Shown: positions 45,606 through 58,504, counted from the stretch's first letter. The stretch is DNA of 64,000 bases from Dasypus novemcinctus (GCF_030445035.2 NC_080698.1:27435294-27499293); one strand, 5' to 3'. Notes: a model not told the origin generated them from the letters alone. Made by a program: numbers and translations.

Positions 45606-45936
45606 GATATGTTTTTTTAAAAAGATTTTATTTCTTTCTTCCCATCCCCTCATGGTTTGCTCTTGCTGTCTGCTCATTGTGTGCTTGGGAACTGAATCCA
45701 GGGCCTCCCATGTAGAAGGGAGACACCTAATTGCTTGAGGCACCTTCATTTCCTACTTTGCTGTGCCTCTCATTAGGGTTTCCTCCTTGTGTCTCTTGTT
45801 GCATCAGCTTGCTGCACCAGTCTGTCACATCAGCTCACTGTCTTGCTCATTTCTTTAGGAGGCAGTGGAACCAAACCTGCGACCTACCATGTGGTAGGCG
45901 GGAGCTCAATTGCTTGAGCTCCACCCTGCTCCTTTT
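45606..45936 (-). mobile_element. DAS-type SINE, old and diverged
   Basis: Antisense, with 'aaaaagattttatttctttc' at the left and 'cttgagctccaccctgctcc' at the right. It contains a second tRNA-like block at 45685-45750, so it may be two merged copies. Confidence 0.6.
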
Positions 45937-46025
45937 TTTTTTTGAGATACCCAGGTTGAGAATTGAATTGGGACCTCATATGTGGGAAGCAAGCACTCAG
46001 CCACTGAGCCACATCAGCTCCCCTG
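45937..46025 (-). mobile_element. Short tRNA-only SINE
   Basis: Antisense unit 'gatacccaggttgagaattg', then 'cactgagccacatcagctcc'. Confidence 0.6.
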
Positions 46026-46072
46026 AGTTGTTTTTTGGTTTGTCTGCTTGTTGTTGTTTTTAGTTTGTTTGT

Positions 46073-46461
46073 TTTTTTAAAGATTTATTTTTTATTTATT
46101 TCTCTCCCCTCCTTCCCCACCCCCATTGTCTGCTCTCTGTGTCCATTCGCTGTGTGTTCTTCTGTGTCTGCTTGCATTCTTACCAGGAAGCACTGGGAAT
46201 CTGTGTCTCTTTTTGTTACATCAGCTCTCTGTGTGTGGTGCCACTCCTGTGTGGGCTGCACTTTTTTCATGCAGGGTGGCTCTCCTTGCGGGGCATACTC
46301 CTTGCGTGTGGGGCACCCCTATGCAGGGGGCACCCCTGTGTGGCATGGCATTCTGTGTGTGGGCCAGCTCACCACACAGGCCAGGAGGCCCTGGGTATCG
46401 AACCCTGGACCTCCTATATGGTATGTGGATGCTCTATCAGTTGAGCTGCATCTGCTTCCCT
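46073..46461 (-). mobile_element. DAS-type SINE, first head type
   Basis: Antisense copy from 'tttttttaaagatttatttt' to 'ttgagctgcatctgcttccc'. Confidence 0.85.
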
Positions 46462-46466
46462 GTTTT

Positions 46467-46552
46467 TGTTTTTAGGAAGCATCATGTACTGAACCTGGGA
46501 CCTCCCATGTGGGAAGCAGGCACTCAACCACTTGAGCCATATCTGCTCCCTT
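46467..46552 (-). mobile_element. Short tRNA-only SINE
   Basis: Antisense unit 'taggaagcatcatgtactga', then 'cttgagccatatctgctccc'. Confidence 0.6.
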
Positions 46553-47528
46553 ATTGATACATGTTAATAAAACATACAATTCATCCAAAGTGTACAGTCA
46601 GTGGTATTTGGTATAATCACATATTTGTGTATTCATCACTTCAGTCATTATTAGAGCATTTTCATTATTTCAATAATAATAAAAAACAGATAAACAAGAA
46701 AATTCTTCACCTCTCAATCTCTCTGTGTTTCCCCTGCCGCACAAAGCTACTATTTCTGGCTATTCTTGCATAGTTATTTATTTATTAAGCAGTTTTATTG
46801 AGATATAGTCATATACCATACAATCTAATCCAAAGTGTGTATCAGTGACTTTACGTATAATCACAATATGTGCATTCATCACCACAAAAATCCTAGAACA
46901 ATTTCATTACTCCAAAAAGTAAAACTCCACACCACTTAGCAGTCATTTCTCAATCCCTTAATCCTTCCCAGCCTTATGTAACCACTAATCTAATTTCTTC
47001 CTTATAAATTGATTTATATTTATGTTTTATATAAATGAAATCATACAATATGTTGTACTTTGTGTCTAGTTTCTTTCACTTAGCATAATGTTTGTTTTGG
47101 TTGTATGATAGTAACATCTTGTAGTATTAGCATATGTTAGTTCAGTGTCAAAGAAAAATGGTCTTATGTATGCAGTTTTACCCATATTCACATTTCATAT
47201 GTGGTTTTACTATGCTGTACAGTCCCATGTTATATTTTTTAGCTTTTCTTTTAGTAATATACATGACTCTAGACTTTCCCTTTAAATCACTCTCATACCC
47301 ATGTAATAGTACTGCTAGTTATAAATATTATGTTGTACTTTCACCTTTTCTGTTCATTTCCAAAGATTAACACAAATCCTTTTTACCAAATCTGCACAGA
47401 TTAACCCTTTGCCTTTCATTCTCTAACCTCATTCTTTTTTCTGGTGACCATATTCAAGTTAACTCCATGAGATTACACAGTGTATTTAGTTCACTGTAGC
47501 ACAATCATACAGTATTTGTCTTTTTGTG

Positions 47529-47788
47529 TCTGGCTTGTTTTTCTCAACATAATGTCCTCCATGTTCAGCCATGTTGTCATATGCTTTATGACTTCATTTC
47601 TTCTTATTGCTGTGTAATATTCCACCATGTGTATATACCACGGTTTGTTTATCCATCATCTGGCTTGTTTTTCTCAACATAATGTCCTCCATGTTCAGCC
47701 ATGTTGTCATATGCTTTATGACTTCATTTCTTCTTATTGCTGTGTAATATTCCACCATGTGTATATACCACGGTTTGTTTATCCATTC
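47529..47788 (+). repeat. 130-bp perfect tandem duplication within L1
   Basis: 'tctggcttgtttttctcaac...tatccatca' at 47529-47658 is repeated at 47659-47788 with no difference seen until the last few bases, so the duplication is recent. Confidence 0.9.
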
Positions 47789-48365
47789 ATCAGTTGATGG
47801 ATACCTGGGTTGTTTCCATCTTTGGGCAATCGTGTATAACACCGCTGTGAACATGGGTGTGCAGAGATGTCTGTTTGTGTCATTGCTTTCAGTTCTGCTG
47901 GATATAAACCCAGTAGTAGTATTGCCGGGTCATGTGGCAAATCTATATTCAGCTTCTTTAGAAATTCTGTCCACAGTGGCTGTACTATTCTACATTCCCA
48001 ACAACAGTGAATTAGTGTTCCTAGCTCTTCACATTCTCTCCAACATTTGTAGTTCTTTGTCTTTTTAATAGTGGCCATTTTAGTAGGTGTGAAATAATAT
48101 CTGATTGTAGCTTTGATTTGCATTTCCCTAATTGCTAGTGATGTTGGACATTTTTTCATGTGTTTTTTGGCCATTTGTATTTCCTCTTTAGACTAATGTC
48201 TATTCAAGTCTTTTCCCCAGTTTTTAATCAGATTATTTGTCTTTTTATTGTTCAGTTGTAGCATCTTTTTATATATCATGGATATTAAACCCTTATCAAA
48301 TATGTGATTACCAAATATTTTCTCCCAAGACAGCTGCCTTTTCACCCTTTTGACAAAGCCAGAAT

Positions 48366-48934
48366 GTAATATTTTGAATGATATGGAAAGATTGCCAAGA
48401 TAAATTGTTAAATGAAAAAGCAAGGTATGGAATAGTACATATTGTATGCCACCTTTTTTTCTTAAAGAAGGAAAAAAAAATATATGTACACATATAACAC
48501 TTATTTGTTTGTATATATCTAAAGAAACTCTGAAAGGATACAACAAGCAATGGTTATTAAAAATGTTACCTGAGTTACTGGGAATGAAGCAAATGGGAAA
48601 TAAGAGTTGGAAGGAGACCTAGAACTTTTTAGTTTTGTGGGGTTTTTTGTTTTTTACTTTTCTGAATCGTGAATATATAAAAAATAAATTAAAAGAAAAT
48701 TTAATATAAAATTATGTTTGTAAGTATAGCATGGTAATGTTTATTTTCCCGGGAAATCTCTAGGGTTAGGTTAGAAGGTCCTTTGACCAAGCCAAGGTCA
48801 TCCATGGACGGAAAGGTAGGAGAAATAGACTTTAAGACTACCTTCTTCCATCCTCATTCCCAAATTGCAGAGAACTTGTTTTATTTTAACTCTTTTTCAT
48901 TTCTCACTCCCTTTTTCTTTTTCTTTTTTAAAAG
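48366..48934. other. Intronic, unrecognised, up to the exon 2 acceptor
   Basis: No repeat family named. Ends in a pyrimidine tract and AG at 48933-48934. Confidence 0.5.
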
Positions 48935-49091
48935 GCTGGTGGGGTAGCAGGTGTCTCTGTTGACTTGATATTATTTCCTCTGGATACCATTAAAACGAGA
49001 CTGCAGAGTCCCCAAGGATTTACCAAGGCTGGTGGTTTTCGTGGAATATATGCTGGCGTTCCTTCTGCTGCTATTGGATCCTTTCCTAATG
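48935..49091 (+). CDS. SLC25A26: SLC25A26 exon 2: first carrier signature
   Basis: Encodes residues 12-63 and the first base of codon 64. It completes transmembrane helix 1 and carries the solute-carrier-25 signature as [11 protein letters not shown], with P26, D28 and K31; the aspartate and lysine form the matrix-side salt-bridge network in this family. The matrix loop [20 protein letters not shown] ends in the 'GIYAGV' motif that precedes helix 2. The reading is open, close to the human protein (from memory, FSKAGGFHG for FTKAGGFRG). Acceptor 'aaaag|gctgg', donor 'aatg|gtaaaa', phase 1. Confidence 0.95.
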
Positions 49092-49394
49092 GTAAAAATT
49101 ATATCGATATTTTTGTTGCTATAAACCCAGGATAATGGGATTTGTTTTCAGAATGGTATGTGGTCTTACCTCATATAGAATTCCTTATGTGCTGAGCTTA
49201 TCTTCTGAATTTCTTTTTCTGTTTATTACCCCCATGCCTTTTGAATTGGCCAGTGCTATAGCTTCCGTTCCAATATATTTGTAATAGAAAAAATATGAAC
49301 AATCCTTTAAAAATGGCTTTTGTTGCTGCTGTTAAAATTCCCAGTTAGAACACTTAAAGCATTATTATTGTGACATTGATTGTGATTCCTTAGA

Positions 49395-49590
49395 GCAGTG
49401 GGTTCTCAACCTTGCCTGCATATTGGAATCTCTTGAGAAGCTTTAAAAAATACTGATGCCTGTGATTTACCACCAGAAGTTGTGATTAAATTAGCTGGGG
49501 CTTTGCCTAGACTTTAGGAGTTTTAATAGCTCTCCAGGTGATTCCAGTGTGATGCTGATTTTGCTAGGCCAGCTTGAAGTTTCTTGTGGA
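49395..49590. mobile_element. hAT-Charlie-type MITE
   Basis: 'cagtgggttctcaaccttgc' at the start and 'gctctccaggtgattccagtg' near the end, with 'gagaagctttaaaaaatact' inside. This is a common old mammalian non-autonomous hAT element (MER5/MER58-like). Confidence 0.6.
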
Positions 49591-50214
49591 GCAGGTAAAT
49601 TTAAGAGGCATTAACTCTTTCTACCTTAACTAAATTGCTCTTAGGTAATGGAAACATATCCTACTAACCTCCTCCTGGATACTCTCCTTCGAGTGTTTTG
49701 CTTTTGTTTTGGTTCTGAAGTATTGTTTTTTGGCCCTCTTATTCTGTAGTCAATATGATCTGTTTCAGATACTTTTCATTTTAATTGTTTTCTGATACTT
49801 CTAGTGGCTCTCAGAAACAAACTAAGCAAACGCAAAAACCACCACCTGTGCGAGCACATACAACCATGGCTCCAGGAGGTTCTTAAATTCTAGGGTTTGC
49901 TTGCTTCTTTCTCAGGCCAATTCATGAGAAATTTTTCTTTCATGTTAACATGACATTTATATGTCCATCTGTGAGTACATATTAATACAGCATTTACATA
50001 AAGATACGTGGTGCAAAGAGAAAAATAGCGTTTTGGTTCTTTTGTTTCTCTCTCCCCCTCTCCCTCCTGCCTCTAGCAGTCCTTAGGAGAGCAAACTATT
50101 TTGATATATTCTTGAGTTTTGTGTTTTTTAAAAAATACTTTTAATAATTGATTATAAGAAGTTATCATTGAGCACCCACTTCATGCCAAGCGTAACTCTT
50201 AAGTGTAGGGACAG

Positions 50215-50395
50215 GGACAGTGGTTCCCAAATAAGTCCACATTGGAATCATCTGATTGTTTGAAGATCTTAAAGAATACTGATCTTCTGGCTTCATCCCC
50301 TACCTCCCTAGCGGTTGTGATTTAATTGGTCTTGGGTGTAGCCCTGGGCAATCCGTGGAACTGTGATACGCAGGTAAATTTGGGAACCTGTGAAG
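50215..50395. mobile_element. hAT-Charlie-type MITE, second copy
   Basis: 'acagtggttcccaaataagt', 'ttaaagaatactgatcttct' and 'ttgtgatttaattggtcttg', ending 'aaatttgggaacctgtga'. Same family as 49395-49590. Confidence 0.55.
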
Positions 50396-52269
50396 TAGGG
50401 AATTGCAAAGGAGTAGATCATGCAGACTCTGTCTTTGGTGTTTCTCCCATTGAGAGTCATCATCTAAAGATCTTTTCCTCTTTATTTTGCACAAAGGAAT
50501 TACTGTTAGTAGGTGTAATATTGGCTAATATCTATAGGGTACATGATACTTTCATTAAGGTTACAAGACTCTTTTAGATTCTAGCCAGCAGGAGTTTATA
50601 TGCAGAATGTGGTTTTGAACTTTTTTGTGTTTACGAAAGTGATATTCTTCTCTTGCCTTGCTTTTCTTTATTTCAGTGAATGGGAGGTGCTGGAGAAGTA
50701 GTCTAAGTGCTAGGGTTTCAGAAATGGCCTTTTTTTTTTTTGGCAAATTTTTGATAAATTGAACTTTTTTATGTGGGACCTTTTTTTCTCTTTTGCTGTT
50801 CTAGTGTGAGTACAGTAAACAGTCGTAGTTATTTTTGACTATAGACTTTTTTGAGACTATAAACTGGGGCGAGGGGTTGTGGTAAGGAGGAGACTGAAGA
50901 TTGAAAGAGGAGAAGAAAAGACCCATATTCAGGAGGCTCACTTCCTATATCAAGGGAATATAAAAATACCATAGGGTTTTTTTGTTTTGGTTTGTTTTTT
51001 TAAGAGCTAGAAGAGACTGAATATCAGGTAGACCAGCCCCCTTTTTTTGTTGTAGTTTTGCTCAGAGCCTCATCTGGATCCTTATTATGTCATCATTTCT
51101 AATTAGTGTCTGGGGTGCCACCCAGCGGGGTTTTGGGACTTATATTTGTAAGGGACCTTTTGTATCATAGAAGTGGCAAAAAAGTCAAGGTTGAGGTGGT
51201 TAACCCTGAAAACCTAAAAATGTTTATTTAGTATTGTCTTTTTCCTTCTCCTGTATGGGGGTAGGGTGAAATGTGTACTAGATTGAACTTATAGGTGAAG
51301 ACTATTAGAGATAGATTCAGTGAGTGGCCAAGTAGGAAAAGCATTCTTAAGAATTACAAATGGGAATAGGGACCTGAGTTAGCTCTATAAAATTGCTTGA
51401 GTTGGTAATGACTCATCCGTGGTGCCTCCTTGTCTAACCATGTGAAAATTTCTTAGCAGCCTGAGGATTGTTTACAAGCTTATTGCCTTTAACTTTGGAG
51501 AACTGATTTTCACTATCAGACTCTTTTCCTGAGTGTTGCGGACTTTACTGTAACATATCCAAATGTCTTTCAAAGAAGAATTTGTCATTTAGCTTTCATG
51601 ACTTATGTTTATAGAAGTGATAAACATTTTTTTGATTAACAACATGGCAAGTCTTAAAACTCATGTGAGGCTAAGATTATTTTATGGTAATAGTGGTAAT
51701 TTTTTAGAGATTTTGAGTTTCAGTTTTAATTAGTTGTTTCTTTGATGTAAAGGTGAGTTGAGATAGTAAAAAGTGGCTGTGATTGTTTTGAGTAACTAGG
51801 AATAAAACATTATGGAATAGACATTTTAGGTAAGTTTAGGTAAGTTCAGCTTGCAATTTTAACCTATCTATGAATCATTGTAATGGATTCCTTGTTTTCT
51901 GGCCACTGTGTAATGAACTTTTTCCATCACAGAAACCTATATCCTTTTCAAGAAAGCTTACCAAAATGCTAGGTGACTTGTCGGTGTAATGGGGTTAATA
52001 AATACTAGTTTAGTTGTTAAGCTCCCTCAGGGTGGAGATCATGTCTTCTTCATCTTTGTAAATCCAGGGGAGGGCACAGAATAGGTGCTTAGTAAATCCT
52101 GAAAGAATCAGGATGCGTGGGAGGGTATATGTTTACCTATTATCTCTACCTGTTAACTCACAATTTAATAATTAGTGGTGTACTTTTTTTTAGAAACATC
52201 ATACTTCTTAACAGTCTATATATATATATTTAAACTTTGTTAAAAAGACTGGCTTGTTTTAAATTTCAG

Positions 52270-52379
52270 CTGCTGCCTTTTTTATCACCTATGAATATGT
52301 GAAATGGTTTTTGCATATTGATTCATCTTCATATTTGATGCCTGTGAAGCATATGTTGGCTGCCTCTGCTGGAGAAGTG
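52270..52379 (+). CDS. SLC25A26: SLC25A26 exon 3: helix 2 and start of repeat 2
   Basis: Completes codon 64 and encodes residues to 100: [16 protein letters not shown] (transmembrane helix 2 and its cytosolic end), a loop [12 protein letters not shown], and LAASAGEV, the start of helix 3 in the second carrier repeat. Open and intact; exons 1-3 give 100 of about 274 residues expected from the human protein. Acceptor 'ttcag|ctgctg', donor 'gaagtg|gtaagt', phase 0. Small differences from human recalled from memory (HADSSSYLTPMKH) lie in the loop, not in signature residues. Confidence 0.95.
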
Positions 52380-52479
52380 GTAAGTAACAAGTTACATTTA
52401 TAAAATAATTCAGAGATGCAAATCATGCATTTATCTTTGATTCAGATATTATGTTATTTCATTTAAAAAAAAATTCTTT

Positions 52480-52690
52480 TTAAAATTATGAATGTCATAA
52501 ATTCAGTAAATGTAAATGGATTAAATGTGACAAAAGATAAAGTGTCAGAGGGGATGAAAGAAAAATCCAGTAGTGTGTTATATACAAGAGAAAGACCTAA
52601 ATATATTTATACAGAAAGAATAAAATTAAAGAGATGGAAGATAATATCTCTGCACATTCTGGTGGCTTTTATATTATGTCGGCATCATTG
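52480..52690 (+). mobile_element. LINE-1 ORF2 N-terminal fragment, sense, old
   Basis: 'cagtaaatgtaaatggatta', then 'atacaagagaaagacc' and 'taaagagatggaaga' correspond to the L1 ORF2 start (VNVNGLN) and the following endonuclease part, strongly decayed. Confidence 0.5.
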
Positions 52691-52829
52691 AGTCGGAACT
52701 ATTTTTCTCAGAATTGCCTTTCTAGTGTTGTTACAGGTAAGTTAGCTACAAGAGAAATTTTTATAACATTTTAAAGGTGAAAGTGAAACAGCAACTGTGT
52801 TTATTCTCAGATCTTCCTTTTAATGTGCT

Positions 52830-54905
52830 TTTCGGTTTCAGTTTACTAGTATTTTGTTGAGGATTTTTTTCTTCTATATTCATGAGGGATATTGGTCTGC
52901 TAATTTTCTCATGTTATGTCTGTCTGTCTTTGATATAGTAATGCTGGCCTCATAGAATGAATTAGGAAGTCTTCTATCCTCTTCAGTTTTTTTTGAAAAG
53001 TTTGAGAAATAATGGGATTAATTCTTTGAATGTGTGTATTTAATTTTTACCTATTTGTGACTCTTTTGGTTCTCCTTCTGTCATTGATTTCTAGCTTTAT
53101 TCCATTGTAGTTGGTAAAGATACATTGTAAGATTTCAATCTTGAAATGTATTGAGACTTATTTTGTGACCCTAATATATGTTTTATCCTAAAGAATTATC
53201 ATGTACACTTGAATGTGTATTTTTCACTTGGGTAAACTGTTCTATATATGGCTGTTAGGTCAAATTGGTTTATAGCATTGTGCAAGTCCTCTTTCCTAAT
53301 TGATTTTTTTGTCTAGGTGTTCTATTATTGAAAGTGGTATATTGAAGTCTCTTACATTAATGTAGACTATCTTTTTCCCTCACAGTGTTTGCTTCTCATA
53401 TTTTAGGCCTCTGTTGTTAGGTGCATCTTATCTTTGTAATTGTTATATCTTCAGAATGAATTGCTTGCTTATCAGTATACAGTGTTCTTTGTCCTTTGTA
53501 ACAGTTTTTGACTTAAAGTCTTTTTTATCTGATATAATTATAGCCATCCCACTCTTTTTTGTTCACTGCATGGAATATATATATTTTCCATCCTTTTGCT
53601 TTCAACTTACTTGTATCTTTGAATTTAAGGTGAATCTCTTGGTAAAAAGCATAGTTGAGTCATGCTTTTTTTTTTCCTTTTCATTCTGCCAGTCTCTGCA
53701 TTTTGACTGGGAAGTTAAATCCATTTACATTTAAATTTACTATTAATAATTTAGAGCCTTCTTTTGCCTTTTTGCTGTTTGGTTTTTGTAAGTCTAATGC
53801 CTTTTTAGTTTCTCAGTTCTTCCATTACTGCTTATTTTTGTATTCACTTGATCTTTTGTAGTGAACCCTTTAGAATCCCTTCTCCCTTATTTTCTCTGCA
53901 TGTTTTTCTGATGTTTTCTTTGTGGTGCTTTGTGGTTACCATGAGGTTTAAATTCAGCACCCTAAATCTACAGCAATCTCAGTTGATTTAATACCAATTT
54001 AAGTTCAATAGCATGCACCAACTATGCTCCTATACCCCTCTGTTCCCCTACCTTATATTGTTCTTGTCACAGATTGTATCTTTATACATTGTATATCTAA
54101 AATTATAGCATTATCATTACTTTTTATGCATTTGCTAAGTAATTTATTCTTTTTGATGTATTTTAAGTGGACCTTTTTTCTTAATTTCGTTTTCAGTTAT
54201 TTCTTATTAGCATATTGAAATACAGTTGAATTTTGTATATTGATTTCATATCCTCTATCTTTGATGGAATCATTTTTTTAGTTCTAAAATTTTTTTCATG
54301 GATTCCTAAGACTTTTCTATATGTAATAGCATATCATCTGCAAAGAGACAGTTTTACTTCTTCCTTTATAGTCTAGATGCTTTAATTTCATTCTTCTTGT
54401 CTAATTGCCCCACATCGAAGCTCTTGGACAATGTTGAATAGAAGTGGCAAGAACAGACATGCTTGTCTTGTTCATGATCTCAGGGGGAAAGCACTTACTT
54501 TAACTGCGACTTTTCCATAGATGCTCTTTGTCAGTTTGAGGAAGTTTACTTCTATTCCTAATTTGTTGAGTGTTTTTTTTTTTTTCAATCATGAAGAGGG
54601 GTTGAATTTTGTCAAATACCTTTTCTGCATCTATTGAAGATGACCATATGGTTTTTATCCTGTAAGTTATTGATATGATGTATTACATTATTGATTTTGA
54701 ATGTTAAACCATCCTTGCATTTCAGGGATAGATTTCACTTGGTCTTGCTGTATAATCCTTTTTTCTGTTGCTTGATTCAGTTTGCTACTATTTGTTGAGG
54801 ACTTTAGCTTTACATATAAGAGATACAGATCTATAGTTATCTTTTCTGGTTTTGGTATGAGGTAGTACTGACCTCACAAATAAGTTGGGAAATGTTAAGA
54901 TAATT
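52830..54905 (-). mobile_element. LINE-1 ORF2, antisense, decayed
   Basis: Antisense L1 ORF2: 'gttgaggatttttttcttct', 'ctggcctcatagaatgaatt', 'ttgactgggaagttaaatcc', and 'ttgtgaccctaatatatg'. The opening motif repeats at 54780, so at least two L1 fragments are joined. Confidence 0.65.
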
Positions 54906-55119
54906 TTTTTCAAAACATTTTACACAAATTCATCAATACATCAAAATACTTCAGTTTATAATATATTTGGAAATCTGTGAGAAAAGAAATTATGGAGGAA
55001 ATAGTATCAGTTCTAAAGAAAAGTAGTCCCTCCTGGTTCATGCGATAATTTGAATTCTTGAGGTTATGTTTAAATGGAAAAAAAAAATGACTCCTGGTTC
55101 TCTTGTGTATTCCCCCGAC

Positions 55120-55366
55120 ACCTTGCAGCTTTTTGCTTCCTGTCTGCTTTCTGTGTCCATTTACTGTGCGTTTTTCTGTGTTTTTGCTTGTCTCCCTTTT
55201 TTGTTGCGTCACCTTGCCGAGTCGGCTCTCCGTAGCACTTGTGGGCTGGTGGCTCTCCACAGCATGTGGGTGAGTGTGCCTTCACAAGGAGGCCCTGGGA
55301 CGCAAACCCAGGGCTTCCCATATGGTAGACGGGAGCCCAACTGATTGAGCCTCAGCTTCTTCCCTC
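55120..55366 (-). mobile_element. DAS-type SINE, diverged, shortened body
   Basis: Antisense: 'tttctgtgtccatttactgt', a short body, and the head 'gattgagcctcagcttcttccc'. The 'cgcaaacccagggc' B-box region is still recognisable. Confidence 0.7.
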
Positions 55367-57029
55367 TTGTGTATTTTGCATTTCATTAAAAAAAAAATGT
55401 CTTGGTTATGTACAACTTTACCCTTTCCCATTTCTGTAAAATGAATTTCTTGATCTGAGAAGTCAGTTATGTGGTTTCTTGAAGGGCACGTTGAAAGGAG
55501 TTAATGTGAGAGACATTAAACTTCTTTTATTTTTAAGTTTATATTTAAAAAGTGTTTTTGATAAAACTTCCTTTTGACATTGGTTTAAAAATGGATTCAT
55601 AGAGCCTGAGTAAACTCTGAATGCTTAAAATAGTGGTTTACTGAAGTTATAAAAGTGATAGAACTGCCAATATAATAGTTTTTGTGTAGCAAACGTATAA
55701 AGTAGTAGTTCCTTTTTGGAGCTTTATACCTCTTTAGGAATCTAATAAAACCTATGGACAGTCACTCCAGTAAAGTGAACATATATACGTTCATGTTGCA
55801 TACAATTTCCGGGGATTTCCATTCCATTCCACACATGGAAAATTCCAGTCCACTTAGTGCTCAAGTTCTATTGGAAACTTTATTTAAACTGCAATTTAAA
55901 AGCAATTTATACTTAATTTTAATAATCTTTTAGTCTATTCAAGTTTTAAATTACTTTTTGTGATTATGTTCTGACATTAGAACCTCACTTACATGCAGTT
56001 ATTTTTTATTATGTGTTCTAAAGAACAATAGATTGTGAGCATTTCAGTGTCTTTCGGGTTGTGAAATTTTTGTCCTTAGGAGAGTGCTTGCCTTTATTTT
56101 AGAATTGCATGTTGCATTGATTGGTTTTAAGTATGCTTTCATAAATTCAATATTTGGTTTATATTTTCTAGGGTGTTGCTGAGAATAGGCAGCAAATGAA
56201 GAATTTGGTCACTTATTTCATTTTACATAGGACCATCATGCCTGAAAGCTAGTTTGCCATGCTGAAGGAAAGGCTTTATTAAACTGATAAACTTTCTGTC
56301 TTTTCAGCTTACCAAGAAAATATAAAGTGATATAACAAGTTAGGGTAAATGGCAGCTTTCTCATGCGAAATGATGCGTTTTTTCATTTGTAGAAAATACC
56401 ACATATTTTAATACTGCTTTTATCTGTAACTGACTTTTTAAAATGGGAGACTTTTAATGTAATAATATTATGCGTGTGGATTATTGGGCATAGGGAATGG
56501 AGTAGTATATTTTAGAGTTAGGAAATAAGTGTCCATTGTGTGGAAATCTGAAGTTCTAGAATATTCTCATCCTTATTGTGCCTCTTAGTTGTTCCATGGT
56601 CCCTTAGTGGTAAGGCCTTATGTCAGATGCCCTTTTATGGTCTCCATGATGCCTAGAGAATCTCAAGAGGAGAATTGATCACCAGTAGTGGTATAGAGAC
56701 TGACGACTTTACACATGAAACATATCCTGATGTTGACTTTTAATTGATTTTAAATTCATTTATGGTTTAGGATGCTGAAAAGTTTGCCAAATTAGTGAAA
56801 TTTGTAGAAATTTTGGTTCTGATGCCCCAAAAATCTTTGAACTTTTTTAACTTCCTGAGGTCATTCACTATCAGTCTTCTTAATAAATGCTTGCTAAGTG
56901 TACATATTACCCCATTCCTGTTTTAGTAACCTGTTTCAATTTTGTAGAGTATAATCTGTTTTCAAATTCATTTAAGTGTGATTATTAATAATAATAGAAA
57001 GAAACAGGTAAATTTAGGGGAAATACATT

Positions 57030-57385
57030 TCCATAGGCAAAATAAATACTTAACAAAAACATTTATACCTGTCAGTGGTTAAAAAGGTGCTGCATTCAGT
57101 TCACAATAAGTGGCTCGAAGGGAAGGCAACACAGAACTAAAGGTAGAGACACAGAGGGGAGACCAACCTGGGACCAGGGCACTCACAGTTTCTGGAACTG
57201 AGAGCCCTAACCCTAGTTTTCCCATCGCATTTATTGGGAAACTCCTAGGCAGCTGTTTGCTATCTGAACTGTAACATCATTTACAATAACAGGCAACAAC
57301 GGCAACATCTGACAACTGCAGCATTTAACAGGTGTAACATTTACAATAACAAACAGGTAAGCCAGTTTCCCATAACAAAAAGGTA
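57030..57385 (-). repeat. Possible solo LTR, antisense
   Basis: 'tgctgcattcagttcacaat', 'gcatttattgggaaactcct' (a reversed AATAAA), and repeated 'aacatttacaataacaaaca' words suggest an antisense ERV LTR. No defined ends or duplication found. Confidence 0.3.
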
Positions 57386-58504
57386 TTGAGACCTAAAGAT
57401 AATAGGAAACAGTTTAGTACAGTCTCATTCTGTAACAGGTTTACTTTGATATAAGATTATGTTGCAAGGATATTCCTTAGCAACTATAATGTATTTTGTT
57501 GCTATTGAATGTGTCCAAAATTACTTTGTTGTAGTGACTATAAATGCTTGAAAGAAACTTAGAAACAAAGGAACACTACCAAAATAATAACCATTCCCTG
57601 TAGCAGAAGCTTGATTAAAACTTAATGATGAATCAATAAAACTATAATTGCAACCTTCTACCTTATGTTTGTAATTTGGAATACAGTGAAATCGATCAAA
57701 TAAGATTTGATATGTAACAACAGCAAGATGATTCCCATTTGTGCCATTTTTATTAGGAAGTTTGCTGTACCAAATCTCTAAATCCCTATCTCAATTATTT
57801 TACAGCTCAGTTTTCATCGCACTCAGAAAGAGCCCTGTGAAAAGAGAATCTGTAATTAGATCAGAAGGGTTGGGGCAGGTTTACTTTCTACTATAACACT
57901 ACAGATGCTATAACATTATAGTGGAAGCGTTTTTTTTTAGGGTATTAAGATTTGACGTTTCCTATCTCTTATCCTACTTTTGGCCTTCCTTATGTTGTTT
58001 TCAGGAAATTTCTTTGCAGCCAAAAGCAGCCACTTTGAATTTAACCTGTGGGCATGGATGACAAGTGTGGATTTTCACACAGTAAAATCATAGGAGATTG
58101 GCCTTTTCTAGTTCTCAGTAGGAATTCAGAAAGCTAGTAAGTAAATTATATCATGTCTTATGAATGCTTTTCTGACCACCTCTTAAAGGACTTCTGGTGT
58201 GGCCAAGTTGCTTGGATAATAGCTGGTTACAGGTGAATATTTGGAGAGTAGCATTGGGGTCCCTGCATTTTAAACAAGATTCTTAGTCGAGTATGGTGCT
58301 CATGGATCTTTGAGAACCACTCCTCTAGGATTGTCAAAATTTTAAATTTGTACCGCAGTAGTAACTGTTTTTACTGAATTCACTTGAGCAGTCCCATACA
58401 TCAGAATATTTTAGCCGGTTCAGAACATTAGGAGTGCTACACACAGATCAAAAGCATCATTCCTTTTATTTTCCTCAGGATTTCATATATTTAGAACTAC
58501 AGTT

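Larger units (their letters stand above)
45590..48365 (-). mobile_element. LINE-1 3' half, antisense, with a SINE cluster in its 3' UTR
   Basis: The 3' end at 45590 ('aaacaaatcaattttattga') is interrupted by four SINEs and resumes at 46553 with 'tattgatacatgttaataaa'. 46553-47500 is the doubled 3' UTR. 47500-48365 is ORF2 C-terminal sequence. The minus strand at 47779-48174 still reads an ORF2 C-terminal block ([15 protein letters not shown]-like: [19 protein letters not shown], typical of L1) before stops. Confidence 0.8.
35072..48934 (+). other. SLC25A26: SLC25A26 intron 1
   Basis: 13.9-kb phase-0 intron with a gtgagt donor and a 'ttttctttttctttttta...aaag' acceptor. About half is transposon-derived (listed separately). 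35100-36115, 37700-38880, 39910-40085 and 40150-41730 show no gene or clear repeat. Confidence 0.85.
49092..52269 (+). other. SLC25A26: SLC25A26 intron 2
   Basis: 3.2-kb phase-1 intron (donor gtaaaa, acceptor 'aaatttcag'). It contains two hAT-like MITEs; 50400-52269 shows no gene or clear repeat. Confidence 0.85.

Noticed and set aside
47529-47788. Direct repeats considered as a CRISPR-like or regulatory array
   Set aside because: It is a simple two-unit tandem duplication of L1 sequence with no spacers.
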